Shown piece after piece: positions 8,838 to 16,671 of a DNA stretch of 64,000 nucleotides. The notes under the pieces are model-generated. The model worked only from the letters and a program-made list of their open reading frames with translations, was not told the DNA's origin and searched no databases. How positions within the stretch are numbered: the stretch's first letter is position 1; each line of letters begins with the position of its first letter. Position numbers and translations under genes: made by a program. The stretch is from Sinomonas mesophila (GTDB taxonomy: Bacteria > Actinomycetota > Actinomycetes > Actinomycetales > Micrococcaceae), in NCBI RefSeq assembly GCF_001999765.1, contig NZ_KV908322.1:186001-250000 (forward strand), read 5' to 3'.

Positions 8838-8859
8838 CAGGCAGACAGCAGGCAGACAG
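8838..8859. repeat. Two tandem copies of an 11-bp repeat upstream of the ROK gene
   Basis: The 11-mer CAGGCAGACAG occurs twice head-to-tail with no spacer, 35 bp before the GTG of the ROK regulator and inside the divergent intergenic region. Spacing of about one helical turn would place both copies on the same DNA face, as for a regulator site. It could also be a chance duplication. Confidence 0.6.
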
Positions 8860-8894
8860 TACGGCGCGGCCGAGGGGACCTGGGGAAGGACACT

Positions 8895-10154
8895 GTGACG
8901 GAGCCACGCCAGCCCGCCGCCCGACGCGGTACCAACCTGCCGCGGATGGGCGACTTCAACCTGACCGTGATCCTCGACGCCATCCGCCGCTCCGAGGCCG
9001 GCCTGAGCCGGGTCGAGCTGGCCCAGATCGTCGGACTGTCCCCGCAGACCATCTCCAACATCTCCCGCCGCCTGCTCGACCAGAGGCTCATCGTCGAGGC
9101 CGGCAAGGAGGGCACCGGGCCCGGCAAGCCGCGCACCATCCTGCGGCTCAACCCCACGGGCATGTACGCCGTGGGCGTGCACCTCGACCCGAGCATCATC
9201 ACGGTCGTGCTCCTGGACCTCGTCGGCGCGATCGTCGCGAAGAACACGTTCACGACGCCGCGCAGCCACGTCCCGTCCGAGGTCGTCGCCGCGATCGCGG
9301 ACTGCGTGGAGATGCTCATCGACTCCTCGGGCGTGGACCGCGCGCTTGTCGCTGGCGTGGGCGTCGCCGCCCCCGGCCCCATCGACCTCGACCGCGGCGC
9401 CGTCGTCGGGCCCCCGCTCCTGCGCGGCTGGGGCGACGTCCCCCTGCAGGCCATGGTCCAGGAGGCCACCGGTCTGGAGACGACGATGGACAAGGACGTC
9501 ACGGGCGCCGCCGTCGCCGAGGTCTGGGCAGGCGGCCCGGGGAGCTCCGAGAGCTTCGCCGTCTTCTACCTCGGCACCGGCCTCGGCTGCGGGCTCGTCC
9601 TCGGCGGCGAGGTCTACCGGGGCAGCTCCGGGAACGCCGGCGAGATGGGGCATATCATCGTCGACCCGGACGGGCCCGAATGCTTCGACGGCTGCGGCAT
9701 GCGGGGGACCATCGCGACGGTCCTCGAGCCGGTCCGCCTCGTCGGGGAGGCGATCGCCGCGGGCGCCCTGCCGCCCCTGCCGGCGGAGCCCGTCGCGGCC
9801 GACTTCCAGGCCGGCTTCGCGCGCCTGAGCGAGCTCGCGGGCGAGGGCCACGAGGCCGCCGTCGAGATCCTGCGCGGCGCGGCGCGGAAGATGGCCTGGG
9901 CGGCCGCCGTCGTCGGCAACCTCCTGGACGTCGAGCGCATGGTCTTCGGCGGGCCCTTCTGGGAGCCCGTCGCCGAGTTCTGCCTGGAGGTCATGCCGGA
10001 CATGGTCAACGACCTGCTCGCCACGCGCGGCATCTACCGCGTCGAGCTCACCCGCACGGCCCTCGGGGAGGACGTCGGCGCCGTCGGCGCGGCGTGCCTT
10101 GTCCTCGAGCGCGCGCTCGCCCCCCGCGCGGAACGCCTCCTGCTCGGCGGGTAG
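8895..10154 (+). CDS. ROK-family transcriptional regulator
   Basis: A 419-residue protein with an N-terminal winged helix-turn-helix (SRVELAQIVGLSPQTISNIS, about 35-54) joined to a ROK domain. The ROK part lacks the DxGGTK phosphate loop (it reads VHLDPSIITVVLLDL), so sugar-kinase activity is unlikely. The zinc site near GEMGHIIVDPDGPEC has only C...CGMRGT where CxCGxxGC is usual; the third cysteine is replaced by Thr. ROK regulators normally respond to a sugar or sugar phosphate; no carbohydrate genes adjoin. Start GTG 8895 is chosen for the GGAAGGA Shine-Dalgarno sequence just upstream; upstream in-frame codons look non-coding. Confidence 0.87.
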   Translation: MTEPRQPAARRGTNLPRMGDFNLTVILDAIRRSEAGLSRVELAQIVGLSPQTISNISRRLLDQRLIVEAGKEGTGPGKPRTILRLNPTGMYAVGVHLDPSIITVVLLDLVGAIVAKNTFTTPRSHVPSEVVAAIADCVEMLIDSSGVDRALVAGVGVAAPGPIDLDRGAVVGPPLLRGWGDVPLQAMVQEATGLETTMDKDVTGAAVAEVWAGGPGSSESFAVFYLGTGLGCGLVLGGEVYRGSSGNAGEMGHIIVDPDGPECFDGCGMRGTIATVLEPVRLVGEAIAAGALPPLPAEPVAADFQAGFARLSELAGEGHEAAVEILRGAARKMAWAAAVVGNLLDVERMVFGGPFWEPVAEFCLEVMPDMVNDLLATRGIYRVELTRTALGEDVGAVGAACLVLERALAPRAERLLLGG

Positions 10155-10214
10155 CATGGAGGGACGGGCCGCCGCAGCCACGGTGCCCGGGCCAGCGCAC
10201 ACGAGGGGGAAACC

Positions 10215-11222
10215 GTGACGCAGCATGTGGACAGGGCGCCGCTCGAGGGCGTGGACCTCGAACGGGCCCACGAGACGATCGGAGCGATCACGGCCCAGTT
10301 CGAGGCCACGGTCGTGGGCCAGACGCGCCTCCGCGAGACGCTGCTCATCGGGCTCCTCACGGGCGGGCACGTGCTCCTCGAGTCCGTCCCTGGACTGGCC
10401 AAGACGACCGCCGCCGCGACGCTCGCCCACTCCATCCAGGCCGTCTTCCGCCGCATCCAGTGCACCCCGGACCTCCTGCCGAGCGACATCGTCGGAACCC
10501 AGGTGTACGACGCGCGGGACGCCTCCTTCACGACCCAGCTCGGCCCCGTCCACGCGAACATCGTGCTCCTGGACGAGATCAACCGCTCGAGTGCCAAGAC
10601 CCAGAGCGCCATGCTCGAGGCGATGCAGGAGCGGCAGACCAGCATCGGCGGGCAGATCCACCGCCTGCCCGAGCCCTTCCTCGTGCTCGCGACCCAGAAC
10701 CCCATCGAGCAGGAGGGCACGTACCAGCTGCCCGAGGCCCAGATGGACCGGTTCATGCTCAAGGACGTCCTCGACTACCCGAGCCCGCAGGAGGAGGCCG
10801 AGGTCCTGCACCGGATCGACCTCGGCGTCTTCGAGGCGGCCCGGGCCAGCCGCCCCGCCGCGGCGCTCGACGACGTGCGCGCGCTCCAGGACGCCGCCCG
10901 GAGGGTCTACCTCGACCCCGCGATCGTGCGCTACATCGTGGGCCTCGCCTACGTGACGCGGCACGCCGAGCAGTACATCGAGGCCCGCCTCGCCCGCTTC
11001 ATCGAGTTCGGCGCGAGCCCGCGCGCGAGCATCGCCTTCAGCGCCGCGGCCCGGGCGGCCGCCCTCCTTGCCGGCCGCGACTACGTCGTGCCGGAGGACG
11101 TCAAGTCCCTCGCCCACCGCGTCCTGCGGCACCGCGTCATCCTCGGCTTCGAGGCCATCGCGGAGCAGGTCCCGGTCGAGACCGTCATCGACGCCGTCGT
11201 CGCGGCGGTCCCCACCCCCTAG
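10215..11222 (+). CDS. MoxR-family AAA+ ATPase
   Basis: A 335-residue MoxR ATPase. Walker A is ESVPGLAKTT (Lys63), Walker B IVLLDEIN (Asp120/Glu121), sensor 1 is in LATQNPIEQEGTY and the lid has the PRAS arginine segment (GASPRASIAFS). MoxR proteins are chaperone-like ATPases that act with VWA-domain proteins on metal loading or envelope complexes. It is the first gene of a six-gene run of MoxR, DUF58, membrane protein, VWA, VWA and TPR, matching Bat/MoxR operons. GTG start with GAGGGGG upstream. Confidence 0.95.
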   Translation: MTQHVDRAPLEGVDLERAHETIGAITAQFEATVVGQTRLRETLLIGLLTGGHVLLESVPGLAKTTAAATLAHSIQAVFRRIQCTPDLLPSDIVGTQVYDARDASFTTQLGPVHANIVLLDEINRSSAKTQSAMLEAMQERQTSIGGQIHRLPEPFLVLATQNPIEQEGTYQLPEAQMDRFMLKDVLDYPSPQEEAEVLHRIDLGVFEAARASRPAAALDDVRALQDAARRVYLDPAIVRYIVGLAYVTRHAEQYIEARLARFIEFGASPRASIAFSAAARAAALLAGRDYVVPEDVKSLAHRVLRHRVILGFEAIAEQVPVETVIDAVVAAVPTP

Positions 11223-11231
11223 GCGCCCGCC

Positions 11232-12113
11232 ATGACGAGCCTCGTGACGAAGGTCAAGACGAAGATGTTCATCTTCGCCCACCGCCGCGCGCGCACGATG
11301 CTCGACGGCGAGTTCGGCTCCGTGTTCCGGGGCCGCAGCCTCGACTTCGACGACCTGCGCGCCTACGTGCCGGGGGACGAGGTGCGGGACATCGACTGGA
11401 AGGCCACCGCCCGGGTCGGCTCGCCCCTCGTCAAGCGGTACGCTGCCGTGCGCAAGCAGACCGTCCTGCTGCTCGCCGACACCGGGCGCAACATGGCCGC
11501 GGTCTCGCGCGGGGGCGAGCCCAAGAAGGAGATCGTGCTCATGGCCCTCGGCGTGGTCGGCTACCTCGCCCACCGCCACGGCGACCAGGTCTCCCTCGTC
11601 TCGGGGGACGCGTCGTCGTCCGAGACCGTGCCGCCCCGGGGCGGAGAGGGGCACCTCGAGCTCATCCTCCGCCGGGTCGACGACGCAGTCGGCCTCGACG
11701 CCGGGCCGAGCGACCTGACCGCCCAGCTCGCGCACGTGGCCCGCACCGTCGCCCGCCGGAGCCTCATGTTCATCGTCGCCGACGAGGCCGCCGTGGGGGA
11801 GGAGGATGCCTCCCTCCTGCGCCGCCTCGCGGCGCAGCACGAGATCCTCTGGTTCACGGTCCGCGATGCCGAGCTCGCCGGGGCCGCCGCCCCGCGGCGC
11901 AGCTATGACGTGGCCGACGGCGGGTACCTCCTCAGCCTCCTGGCCGAGGGCGGCGAGGTCGCCGAGGACTACCGCCGGCTCGTCGAGGAGCGCAGCTCCC
12001 GGCGCGCGCGGATCCTCACGGGCCTCGGGATCGTCGAGGCGCACGCCGACTCGGTCGAGGATGTCCTGCCGGCACTGTTCCGGCTCCTCGAGAGGCACCG
12101 CCGTGCCCGGTGA
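11232..12113 (+). CDS. DUF58 domain protein
   Basis: A 293-residue protein of the DUF58 family. The signature is near the N-terminus: GEFGSVFRGRSLDFDDLRAY, then GDEVRDIDWKATAR. A VWA-like fold follows (LLLADTGRNM takes the place of a MIDAS DxSxS, with a Gly in it). DUF58 proteins are almost always encoded next to MoxR and are thought to be MoxR partners. The gene starts 9 nt after the MoxR stop and overlaps the next gene by 11 nt. No membrane segment is visible, so it is probably cytoplasmic. Confidence 0.93.
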   Translation: MTSLVTKVKTKMFIFAHRRARTMLDGEFGSVFRGRSLDFDDLRAYVPGDEVRDIDWKATARVGSPLVKRYAAVRKQTVLLLADTGRNMAAVSRGGEPKKEIVLMALGVVGYLAHRHGDQVSLVSGDASSSETVPPRGGEGHLELILRRVDDAVGLDAGPSDLTAQLAHVARTVARRSLMFIVADEAAVGEEDASLLRRLAAQHEILWFTVRDAELAGAAAPRRSYDVADGGYLLSLLAEGGEVAEDYRRLVEERSSRRARILTGLGIVEAHADSVEDVLPALFRLLERHRRAR

Positions 12114-12570
12114 CCCGCAGTTCTACGGCCCGCTCGGCTACTCCGGGTTCTGGCTCTTCCTCGGCCTGGCCCTCGCAGTCGCGGCACTCGGCTGGGTCGC
12201 CTACTCGGTGTGGAGCACCCGGCCGCCGCAGCCCGGCCGGGACGTCCCGGTGCCCCGCTTCCACGCCCCCGCGGGCCTCCGCCACGAGTACCTCGCGAAG
12301 ATCGACGAGGTCGCCGCCCTGCTCGACGCGCGGGAGATCAGCCCGCGCACGGCGACCCAGGAGCTCTCCCGGATCGTGCGCGGCTTCGTGCAGGAGGCCA
12401 CGGGCGTGCGCGCCTCGAAGATGACCCTCGACGAGCTCCGCTCCCAGCGCGTGCCGGCCGTCGCCGAGGCGATCGAGCGCTTCTACCCGGCCGAGTTCTC
12501 GGCCGCCGGGGCGCATGACGCCGACGGCGCGCTCACGGACGCCAGGACGGTGGTGGGCACGTGGACCTGA
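12103..12570 (+). CDS. Membrane-anchored small protein of the MoxR/VWA operon (DUF4381-like position)
   Basis: A 155-residue protein with one N-terminal transmembrane helix (about residues 14-36, FWLFLGLALAVAALGWVAY) and a mostly helical cytoplasmic domain (YLAKIDEVAALLDAREISPRTATQELSRIV). It sits in the position of DUF4381-type proteins in Bat operons, but I do not see a strong family signature. GTG 12103 is chosen because it overlaps the DUF58 stop by 11 nt and starts just before the membrane helix. The next gene begins inside its last codons. Confidence 0.75.
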   Translation: MPGDPQFYGPLGYSGFWLFLGLALAVAALGWVAYSVWSTRPPQPGRDVPVPRFHAPAGLRHEYLAKIDEVAALLDAREISPRTATQELSRIVRGFVQEATGVRASKMTLDELRSQRVPAVAEAIERFYPAEFSAAGAHDADGALTDARTVVGTWT

Positions 12571-13541
12571 TCTTCGCGTGGCTCCTGATCCCCGGCGCGA
12601 TCGCCCTCGCGGGGGCCCTCGTCCTCGTCGTGCGGCGCCGCAGGACCGGCGAGGAGGCCGTCCCCGTCGCCCACGGCGATCGTCTTGCCTCCCTGCCGAG
12701 CTACCAGCGGCTCGTGCGCCGACAGCGGCTCTGGCTCACCGTCGTCGTCCTCTCGGCGCTCGTGCTCGCCGGGGCGCTGCTCTTCGCCGCGGCCCGCCCC
12801 GCGCTCACGTCCTCGCAGCGGCCCGAGCAGCGTAGCCGCGACATCATCCTCTGCCTCGACACGTCCGGATCGATGAGCAGGGCCGACGCGGCGATCGTGG
12901 ACGTCTTCGCCTCGATGGTGCGCGACTTCCGCGGCGAGCGCATCGGCATGACGATCTTCGACGCGAGCGGCGTCCAGGTCTTCCCGCTCACGGACGACTA
13001 CAGCTACATCGAGGACCAGCTCGCCCGTGCGCGGGACGCCTTCGACCGGCGCAGCGCGGACCCCGCCTTCTTCGAAGGCACCCGGGAGGGCCGCGGCACA
13101 TCGCTCATCGGCGACGGCCTCGCCTCGTGCGTGCAGAACTTCCCCCGGCTCGACACCGAGAGGCGGTCCCGGTCCGTGATCTTCTCGACCGACAACTACC
13201 TCGCCGGGACGCCGGTGTTCGCCCTCCCGGAGGCCGCCGACCTCGCCAAGGCCAAGGGCGTGCGCGTCTTCGCGCTCAACCCCGCGGACTTCGGCCCGCG
13301 CACGACGAACGAGGAGGCCCTCGAGCTCCGCGCGGCCGCCGAGTCCACAGGCGGGCAGTACTTCCCGCTGCGGAGCACGACGGCCGCGCGTTCGATCATC
13401 GACCAGATCCAGGCCAGCGAGGCCACGGCCACCCAGGGCAGCGCGCGTGGCCTCGTGGCCGACAGGCCGGACGTGCCGCTCGGCGTCGCCCTCGTCGCGG
13501 GGGCCTTCCTGGCCCTCGGCCTGTGGAGGGTGCGGTCATGA
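12561..13541 (+). CDS. VWA-domain membrane protein, BatA-like
   Basis: A 326-residue protein with two N-terminal transmembrane helices (about 3-25 and 54-76), an extracytoplasmic von Willebrand A domain and a C-terminal helix (about 303-322). The MIDAS motif is intact: DTSGS at 100-104, with later ligands plausibly in GRGTSLIGDGL and FSTDNY. This is the BatA-type arrangement, a metal-ion-dependent binding protein anchored in the membrane and probably acting with the MoxR ATPase. GTG start overlapping the previous gene by 10 nt; its stop overlaps the next ATG (ATGA). Confidence 0.88.
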   Translation: MDLIFAWLLIPGAIALAGALVLVVRRRRTGEEAVPVAHGDRLASLPSYQRLVRRQRLWLTVVVLSALVLAGALLFAAARPALTSSQRPEQRSRDIILCLDTSGSMSRADAAIVDVFASMVRDFRGERIGMTIFDASGVQVFPLTDDYSYIEDQLARARDAFDRRSADPAFFEGTREGRGTSLIGDGLASCVQNFPRLDTERRSRSVIFSTDNYLAGTPVFALPEAADLAKAKGVRVFALNPADFGPRTTNEEALELRAAAESTGGQYFPLRSTTAARSIIDQIQASEATATQGSARGLVADRPDVPLGVALVAGAFLALGLWRVRS

Positions 13542-14536
13542 CCCTGCTCCCCGTCTTCCCCTGGTGGGCCACCGTCGCCCTGACCCTGGCCGTGATGGGC
13601 GGGACCGGCTGGGCCGCGTGGCGCGCGCTCTCCGCCGGTCGCGAGCGCAGGCCGTGGATCCTGCGGGGGCTGCTCGTGGCGTTCCTCCTCGTGGCCGTGT
13701 GGCGGCCGGGCATCCCGGGCGCAGAGGCCAAGGGCGCCGTCAACGACCTCAACGTGTTCTTCGTCGTCGACCTGACCACGAGCGTCTCCGCCGAGGACTA
13801 CGGCGGCGCGCAGCGGCTCGAGGGCATGCGCGCGGACATGGTGGCGATCGCCGAGCGGCTCGCGGGGGCCAAGTTCGCGGTGCTCGCGTTCGACACGAGG
13901 GGCAGTGTGCGTATGCCGCTCACGACCGACACGTCGGCCGTCGAGGCCACGGCCGAGGTCATGCGCCCCGCCTACTGGCTCTACTCGAAGGGTTCGAGCA
14001 TCTCCGCCGGGGCGGACGTTCTGCGGCAGCGGCTCGAGGCCTCGTCCCGCGACGCGCCGGAGCGGGCCCGGATCGTGTTCTACCTCGGCGACGGCGAGCA
14101 GACGAGCGCCGACCCGCCCGCGCCGTTCAGGATCGACCAGAACCTCGTCAACGGGGGAGCCGTGCTCGGCTACGGGACCGGCGCCGGCGGGCGCATGCGG
14201 GAGAACTCGCCGCTCGAGGTCGACGGCCAGCAGGCCTACATCCAGGACCCCACGACGGGAGAGGACGCCGTGTCCCGCATCGACGAGGAGGCCCTGCGCG
14301 GCATCGCCGGGGAGCTCGGCGTGCCGTACGTGCACCGCGGACCGGGCGACGCCGTCGACGAGGCGCTCGCCGAGGCGCAGCCGGGCCAGCTGCGCGTGAG
14401 CGACGAGTCGGGGCTGTTCGGCCGGTTCGAGCTGTACTGGATGTTCGCCCTCGCAGCCTTCGGGCTCGCGCTGGCAGAGGTCGTGCGCTCGGGGCGGGCC
14501 CTCCGGGAGCTCGTTCCCACGGGGAGGCCGCGATGA
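13538..14536 (+). CDS. VWA-domain membrane protein, BatB-like, with altered MIDAS
   Basis: A 332-residue VWA protein with two N-terminal transmembrane helices (about 8-28 and 44-60), a VWA domain and a C-terminal helix (FELYWMFALAAFGLALAEVV). The MIDAS is DLTTS (78-82), with Thr where the first Ser is usual; Thr can still offer a hydroxyl. It is paralogous to the preceding VWA gene, which suggests a two-subunit assembly. It is joined to its neighbours by ATGA overlaps on both sides, so the operon is translationally coupled throughout. Confidence 0.87.
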   Translation: MTLLPVFPWWATVALTLAVMGGTGWAAWRALSAGRERRPWILRGLLVAFLLVAVWRPGIPGAEAKGAVNDLNVFFVVDLTTSVSAEDYGGAQRLEGMRADMVAIAERLAGAKFAVLAFDTRGSVRMPLTTDTSAVEATAEVMRPAYWLYSKGSSISAGADVLRQRLEASSRDAPERARIVFYLGDGEQTSADPPAPFRIDQNLVNGGAVLGYGTGAGGRMRENSPLEVDGQQAYIQDPTTGEDAVSRIDEEALRGIAGELGVPYVHRGPGDAVDEALAEAQPGQLRVSDESGLFGRFELYWMFALAAFGLALAEVVRSGRALRELVPTGRPR

Positions 14537-15363
14537 GCACGCTGCTCGACGGCGGACCCTCCGCCCAGGCCGGGGGGCCGGAGTCCCAGGAGCGCCCGGA
14601 GGACCGGGCCGCGCGGATGCGGCGCCGCCGGCGACTCCTCGCGTGGGGCCTCCTGCCCGTCCTGGCCGCCCTCCTCGTTGCCGCGAAGCTCCTGGGGATG
14701 AGCGTCTTCGCCCAGCAGGCGATCTGGGCCTTCGACGCGAAGGACGGGGCGGGGGTCTCCTCCGCGGCAGACGGCATGGGGGTCGCGGACGTGGTCGAGA
14801 CCCACAAGTCCCACTTCGCGCGCGGGGACGCGTACGTCCTCGCTGGCGACTACGCACGGGCCCGCGCTGCCTTCGAGGAGGCCCTGCGCCGCACGGGCCC
14901 CGACGACGAGTGCACGGTGCGCGTGAACCTCGTGCTCTCGATCGAGAAGCTCGCCGACGCCGCGAACGTGTCAGGGGACACGGCCAGGGCGACGTCGCTC
15001 TACGACGAGGGCCTCGCCGTCGTCGAGGCGGCGCCCGAGGGCTGCTTCCAGCCCAACGGCCCGCTGAACCAGCGCCAGCAGGGGGAGCGGCTCGGCGAGG
15101 CCGAGGAGCGCATGCGGCGCGAGCGCGCCGAGGCCCAGCCACAGCCCGGGAAGCAGCCGCAGGGGCCATCGGGCACTCAGCCCGGCCCCGCTCCGTCTCC
15201 GAGCCAGGACCCCGCCCAGGCCGCCGAGGAGCAGGCTCAGCAGGACCGGCTCAAGGAGCTCGGGCAGAAGTCCGAGACCGGCCAGCAGGAGCGCGCCGAG
15301 GGCGAGCAGCGCCGCGACTATCTTGAGACCCCGCCCCAGGCGCCTGTCGACAGGCCCTGGTAG
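14533..15363 (+). CDS. TPR-repeat membrane protein, BatC-like
   Basis: A 276-residue protein with a basic N-terminus (RMRRRRRLL), one transmembrane helix (about 36-56) and TPR-like helices (GDAYVLAGDYARARAAFEEAL, then a second copy ending in LYDEGLAVV). The C-terminal 100 residues are disordered and rich in Gln, Pro, Glu and Ala. TPR proteins of this kind (BatC) close Bat operons and probably scaffold the VWA proteins. The start overlaps the previous stop as ATGA. A 316-bp non-coding leader for metF follows. Confidence 0.82.
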   Translation: MSTLLDGGPSAQAGGPESQERPEDRAARMRRRRRLLAWGLLPVLAALLVAAKLLGMSVFAQQAIWAFDAKDGAGVSSAADGMGVADVVETHKSHFARGDAYVLAGDYARARAAFEEALRRTGPDDECTVRVNLVLSIEKLADAANVSGDTARATSLYDEGLAVVEAAPEGCFQPNGPLNQRQQGERLGEAEERMRRERAEAQPQPGKQPQGPSGTQPGPAPSPSQDPAQAAEEQAQQDRLKELGQKSETGQQERAEGEQRRDYLETPPQAPVDRPW

Positions 15364-15414
15364 GCCCGCGTCGGGTCACATTGCGTCATGCTCGGACACA
15401 ATGCTCCCTTGGGC

Positions 15415-15441
15415 TTGAAGGCGGCGGGCAGAGATTTCTAT
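15415..15441 (+). promoter_or_regulatory. Putative metF-metE promoter
   Basis: TTGAAG (15415-15420) and TTCTAT (15436-15441) are 15 bp apart; reading TCTATG as the -10 gives 16 bp. A transcript from here would begin near 15449, just before the first of the leader hairpins. The spacer is slightly short, so confidence is limited. Confidence 0.35.
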
Positions 15442-15453
15442 GGTCGTAAGCGA

Positions 15454-15578
15454 GTTGCTCCTGCAACGTGTCAGCGATCCCCTGCTGGGGATGTGGGTGC
15501 CCCCGTGTGGGTCTGACATTTGCCGCAGGGGGCCACCATCCTCAGCCGGGCGCCAGCCGCGGCGGCGTCCGAGGATGG
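15454..15578 (+). promoter_or_regulatory. Hairpin-rich 5' leader of metF-metE, candidate RNA regulator
   Basis: The 316-bp gap 15364-15679 has no convincing gene but several consecutive self-complementary elements. These are GTTGC-TCCT-GCAAC (15454-15467), ATCCCC-TGCT-GGGGAT (15477-15492), an imperfect GGTGCCCCC/GGGGGCCACC stem (about 15496-15536) and CCATCCTC/GAGGATGG (15536-15543 with 15571-15578) enclosing a GC-rich inner hairpin. Methionine genes are often controlled by SAM-, SAH- or cobalamin-sensing RNAs, but I could not match the conserved cores of those classes. Inference: a structured leader, possibly an unclassified riboswitch. Confidence 0.4.
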
Positions 15579-15679
15579 GTGTGACCCCTGCCTTCTTGAA
15601 CATCACGTCGCCCGCAACCGCCGGTCCCGTCCTCGGACAGGCCGAAGGCCGCGGGCGAACCGGACCGCCAAGGATGCAA

Positions 15680-16630
15680 ATGTCCCCACCGACGCTCATC
15701 GACCAGCCCTCGACTGTCGCCACCGCGCCTGTCGCGCTCTCGTACGAGCTCTTCCCGCCCCGCAGCCCAGCCGCCTCCGAGACGCTGTGGGCCACGATCC
15801 GCGAGCTCGAGGCCACGGACCCCGACTACGTCTCGGTCACCTACGGCGCCAGCGGCTCCAACCACGACACGGCTCTCGACCTCGTCGACCGGCTCCAGCT
15901 TGAGACGACCCTCCGCCCGCTCGCGCACCTGACGTGCGTCGGCGGGACGCCCGAGGAGCTCAGCAGGATCGTGAACGAGCTCCTGGACCGCGGCGTGCGC
16001 GGCATCCTGGCCCTGCGCGGCGACCAGCCGAAGGACGGCCACGTGCCCCCGGGAGCGCTGCGCTACGCCCAGGACCTCATCGAGCTCATCCGCCGGGTCG
16101 AGCTGCGCCGCTCAGCGCAGTTCGCCGCGGGCAAGGTCGCGATCGGCGTCGCCGCCTACCCGACCAAGCACCCGGAGTCCCCGAGCGAGGGCCACGACGT
16201 CGAGGTGCTCCTCGCGAAGCAGCGCTCCGGCGCGGACTTCGCGATCACCCAGGTGTTCTTCCACGCTGAGCAGTACGCCTCGCTCCTGCACCGCGCCCGC
16301 CGGGCCGGCGTCACGATCCCGCTCATCCCGGGCGTCATGCCGCTCACGTCCCTGCGCCGCATCGAGAAGCTCTCGGCACTCTCGGGCGTGAGCCCGGACG
16401 CGGCGTTCGTGGACCGGATGCGCTCGGCCACCGACGAGGCCGAGGCCCGCCGCCTCGGCGTCGAGGCGACCGTGGCACTCGCGGAGTCGTCCCTCGACGC
16501 CGGCGCCCCGGGCCTGCACCTGTACACGTTCAACGAGCACGCCTCGTCTCTCGACGTCCTCACGCGCCTCGACCTGCCCCGGCCCGCAAGGCCGTCGCTC
16601 GCCGCCCGCCGCCGCAGCACGCTCTCCTGA
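15680..16630 (+). CDS. metF: 5,10-methylenetetrahydrofolate reductase
   Basis: A 316-residue MetF. It reduces 5,10-methylene-THF to 5-methyl-THF with FAD, feeding the methyl group to MetE encoded 41 nt downstream. Visible features are the N-terminal SYELFPPRS (catalytic Glu), the VSVTYGASGS strand, THLTCVG-like HLTCVGGTPEEL, LALRGDQPKDG with the FAD-contacting Arg-Gly-Asp, ADFAITQVFF and PLIPGVMPL, and a C-terminal GLHLYTFNEH. ATG 15680 is chosen over 15674 and far-upstream starts because AAGGA lies 5 nt before it and because MetF proteins begin shortly before SYELFPP. Confidence 0.93.
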   Translation: MSPPTLIDQPSTVATAPVALSYELFPPRSPAASETLWATIRELEATDPDYVSVTYGASGSNHDTALDLVDRLQLETTLRPLAHLTCVGGTPEELSRIVNELLDRGVRGILALRGDQPKDGHVPPGALRYAQDLIELIRRVELRRSAQFAAGKVAIGVAAYPTKHPESPSEGHDVEVLLAKQRSGADFAITQVFFHAEQYASLLHRARRAGVTIPLIPGVMPLTSLRRIEKLSALSGVSPDAAFVDRMRSATDEAEARRLGVEATVALAESSLDAGAPGLHLYTFNEHASSLDVLTRLDLPRPARPSLAARRRSTLS

Positions 16631-16671
16631 CGCCTCCCGACATTCCACCACCGACCAAGGACCTACACCCC

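Noticed and set aside
3673-12098. Long minus-strand open frames opposite the FAD oxidoreductase and the ROK/MoxR/DUF58 genes (3673-6573; 8805-12098)
   Set aside because: They read as Arg/Gly/Ala/Asp-rich shadows of well-supported genes with intact catalytic motifs on the other strand.
15440-15673. In-frame N-terminal extension of metF upstream of 15680
   Set aside because: It has no homology to MetF N-termini, and a good Shine-Dalgarno sequence sits directly before ATG 15680. The sequence is better explained as a structured leader.
15364-15679. Known SAM or cobalamin riboswitch for the metF leader
   Set aside because: I could not find the conserved cores of the SAM-I/SAM-IV or cobalamin classes; only generic stem-loops are seen.
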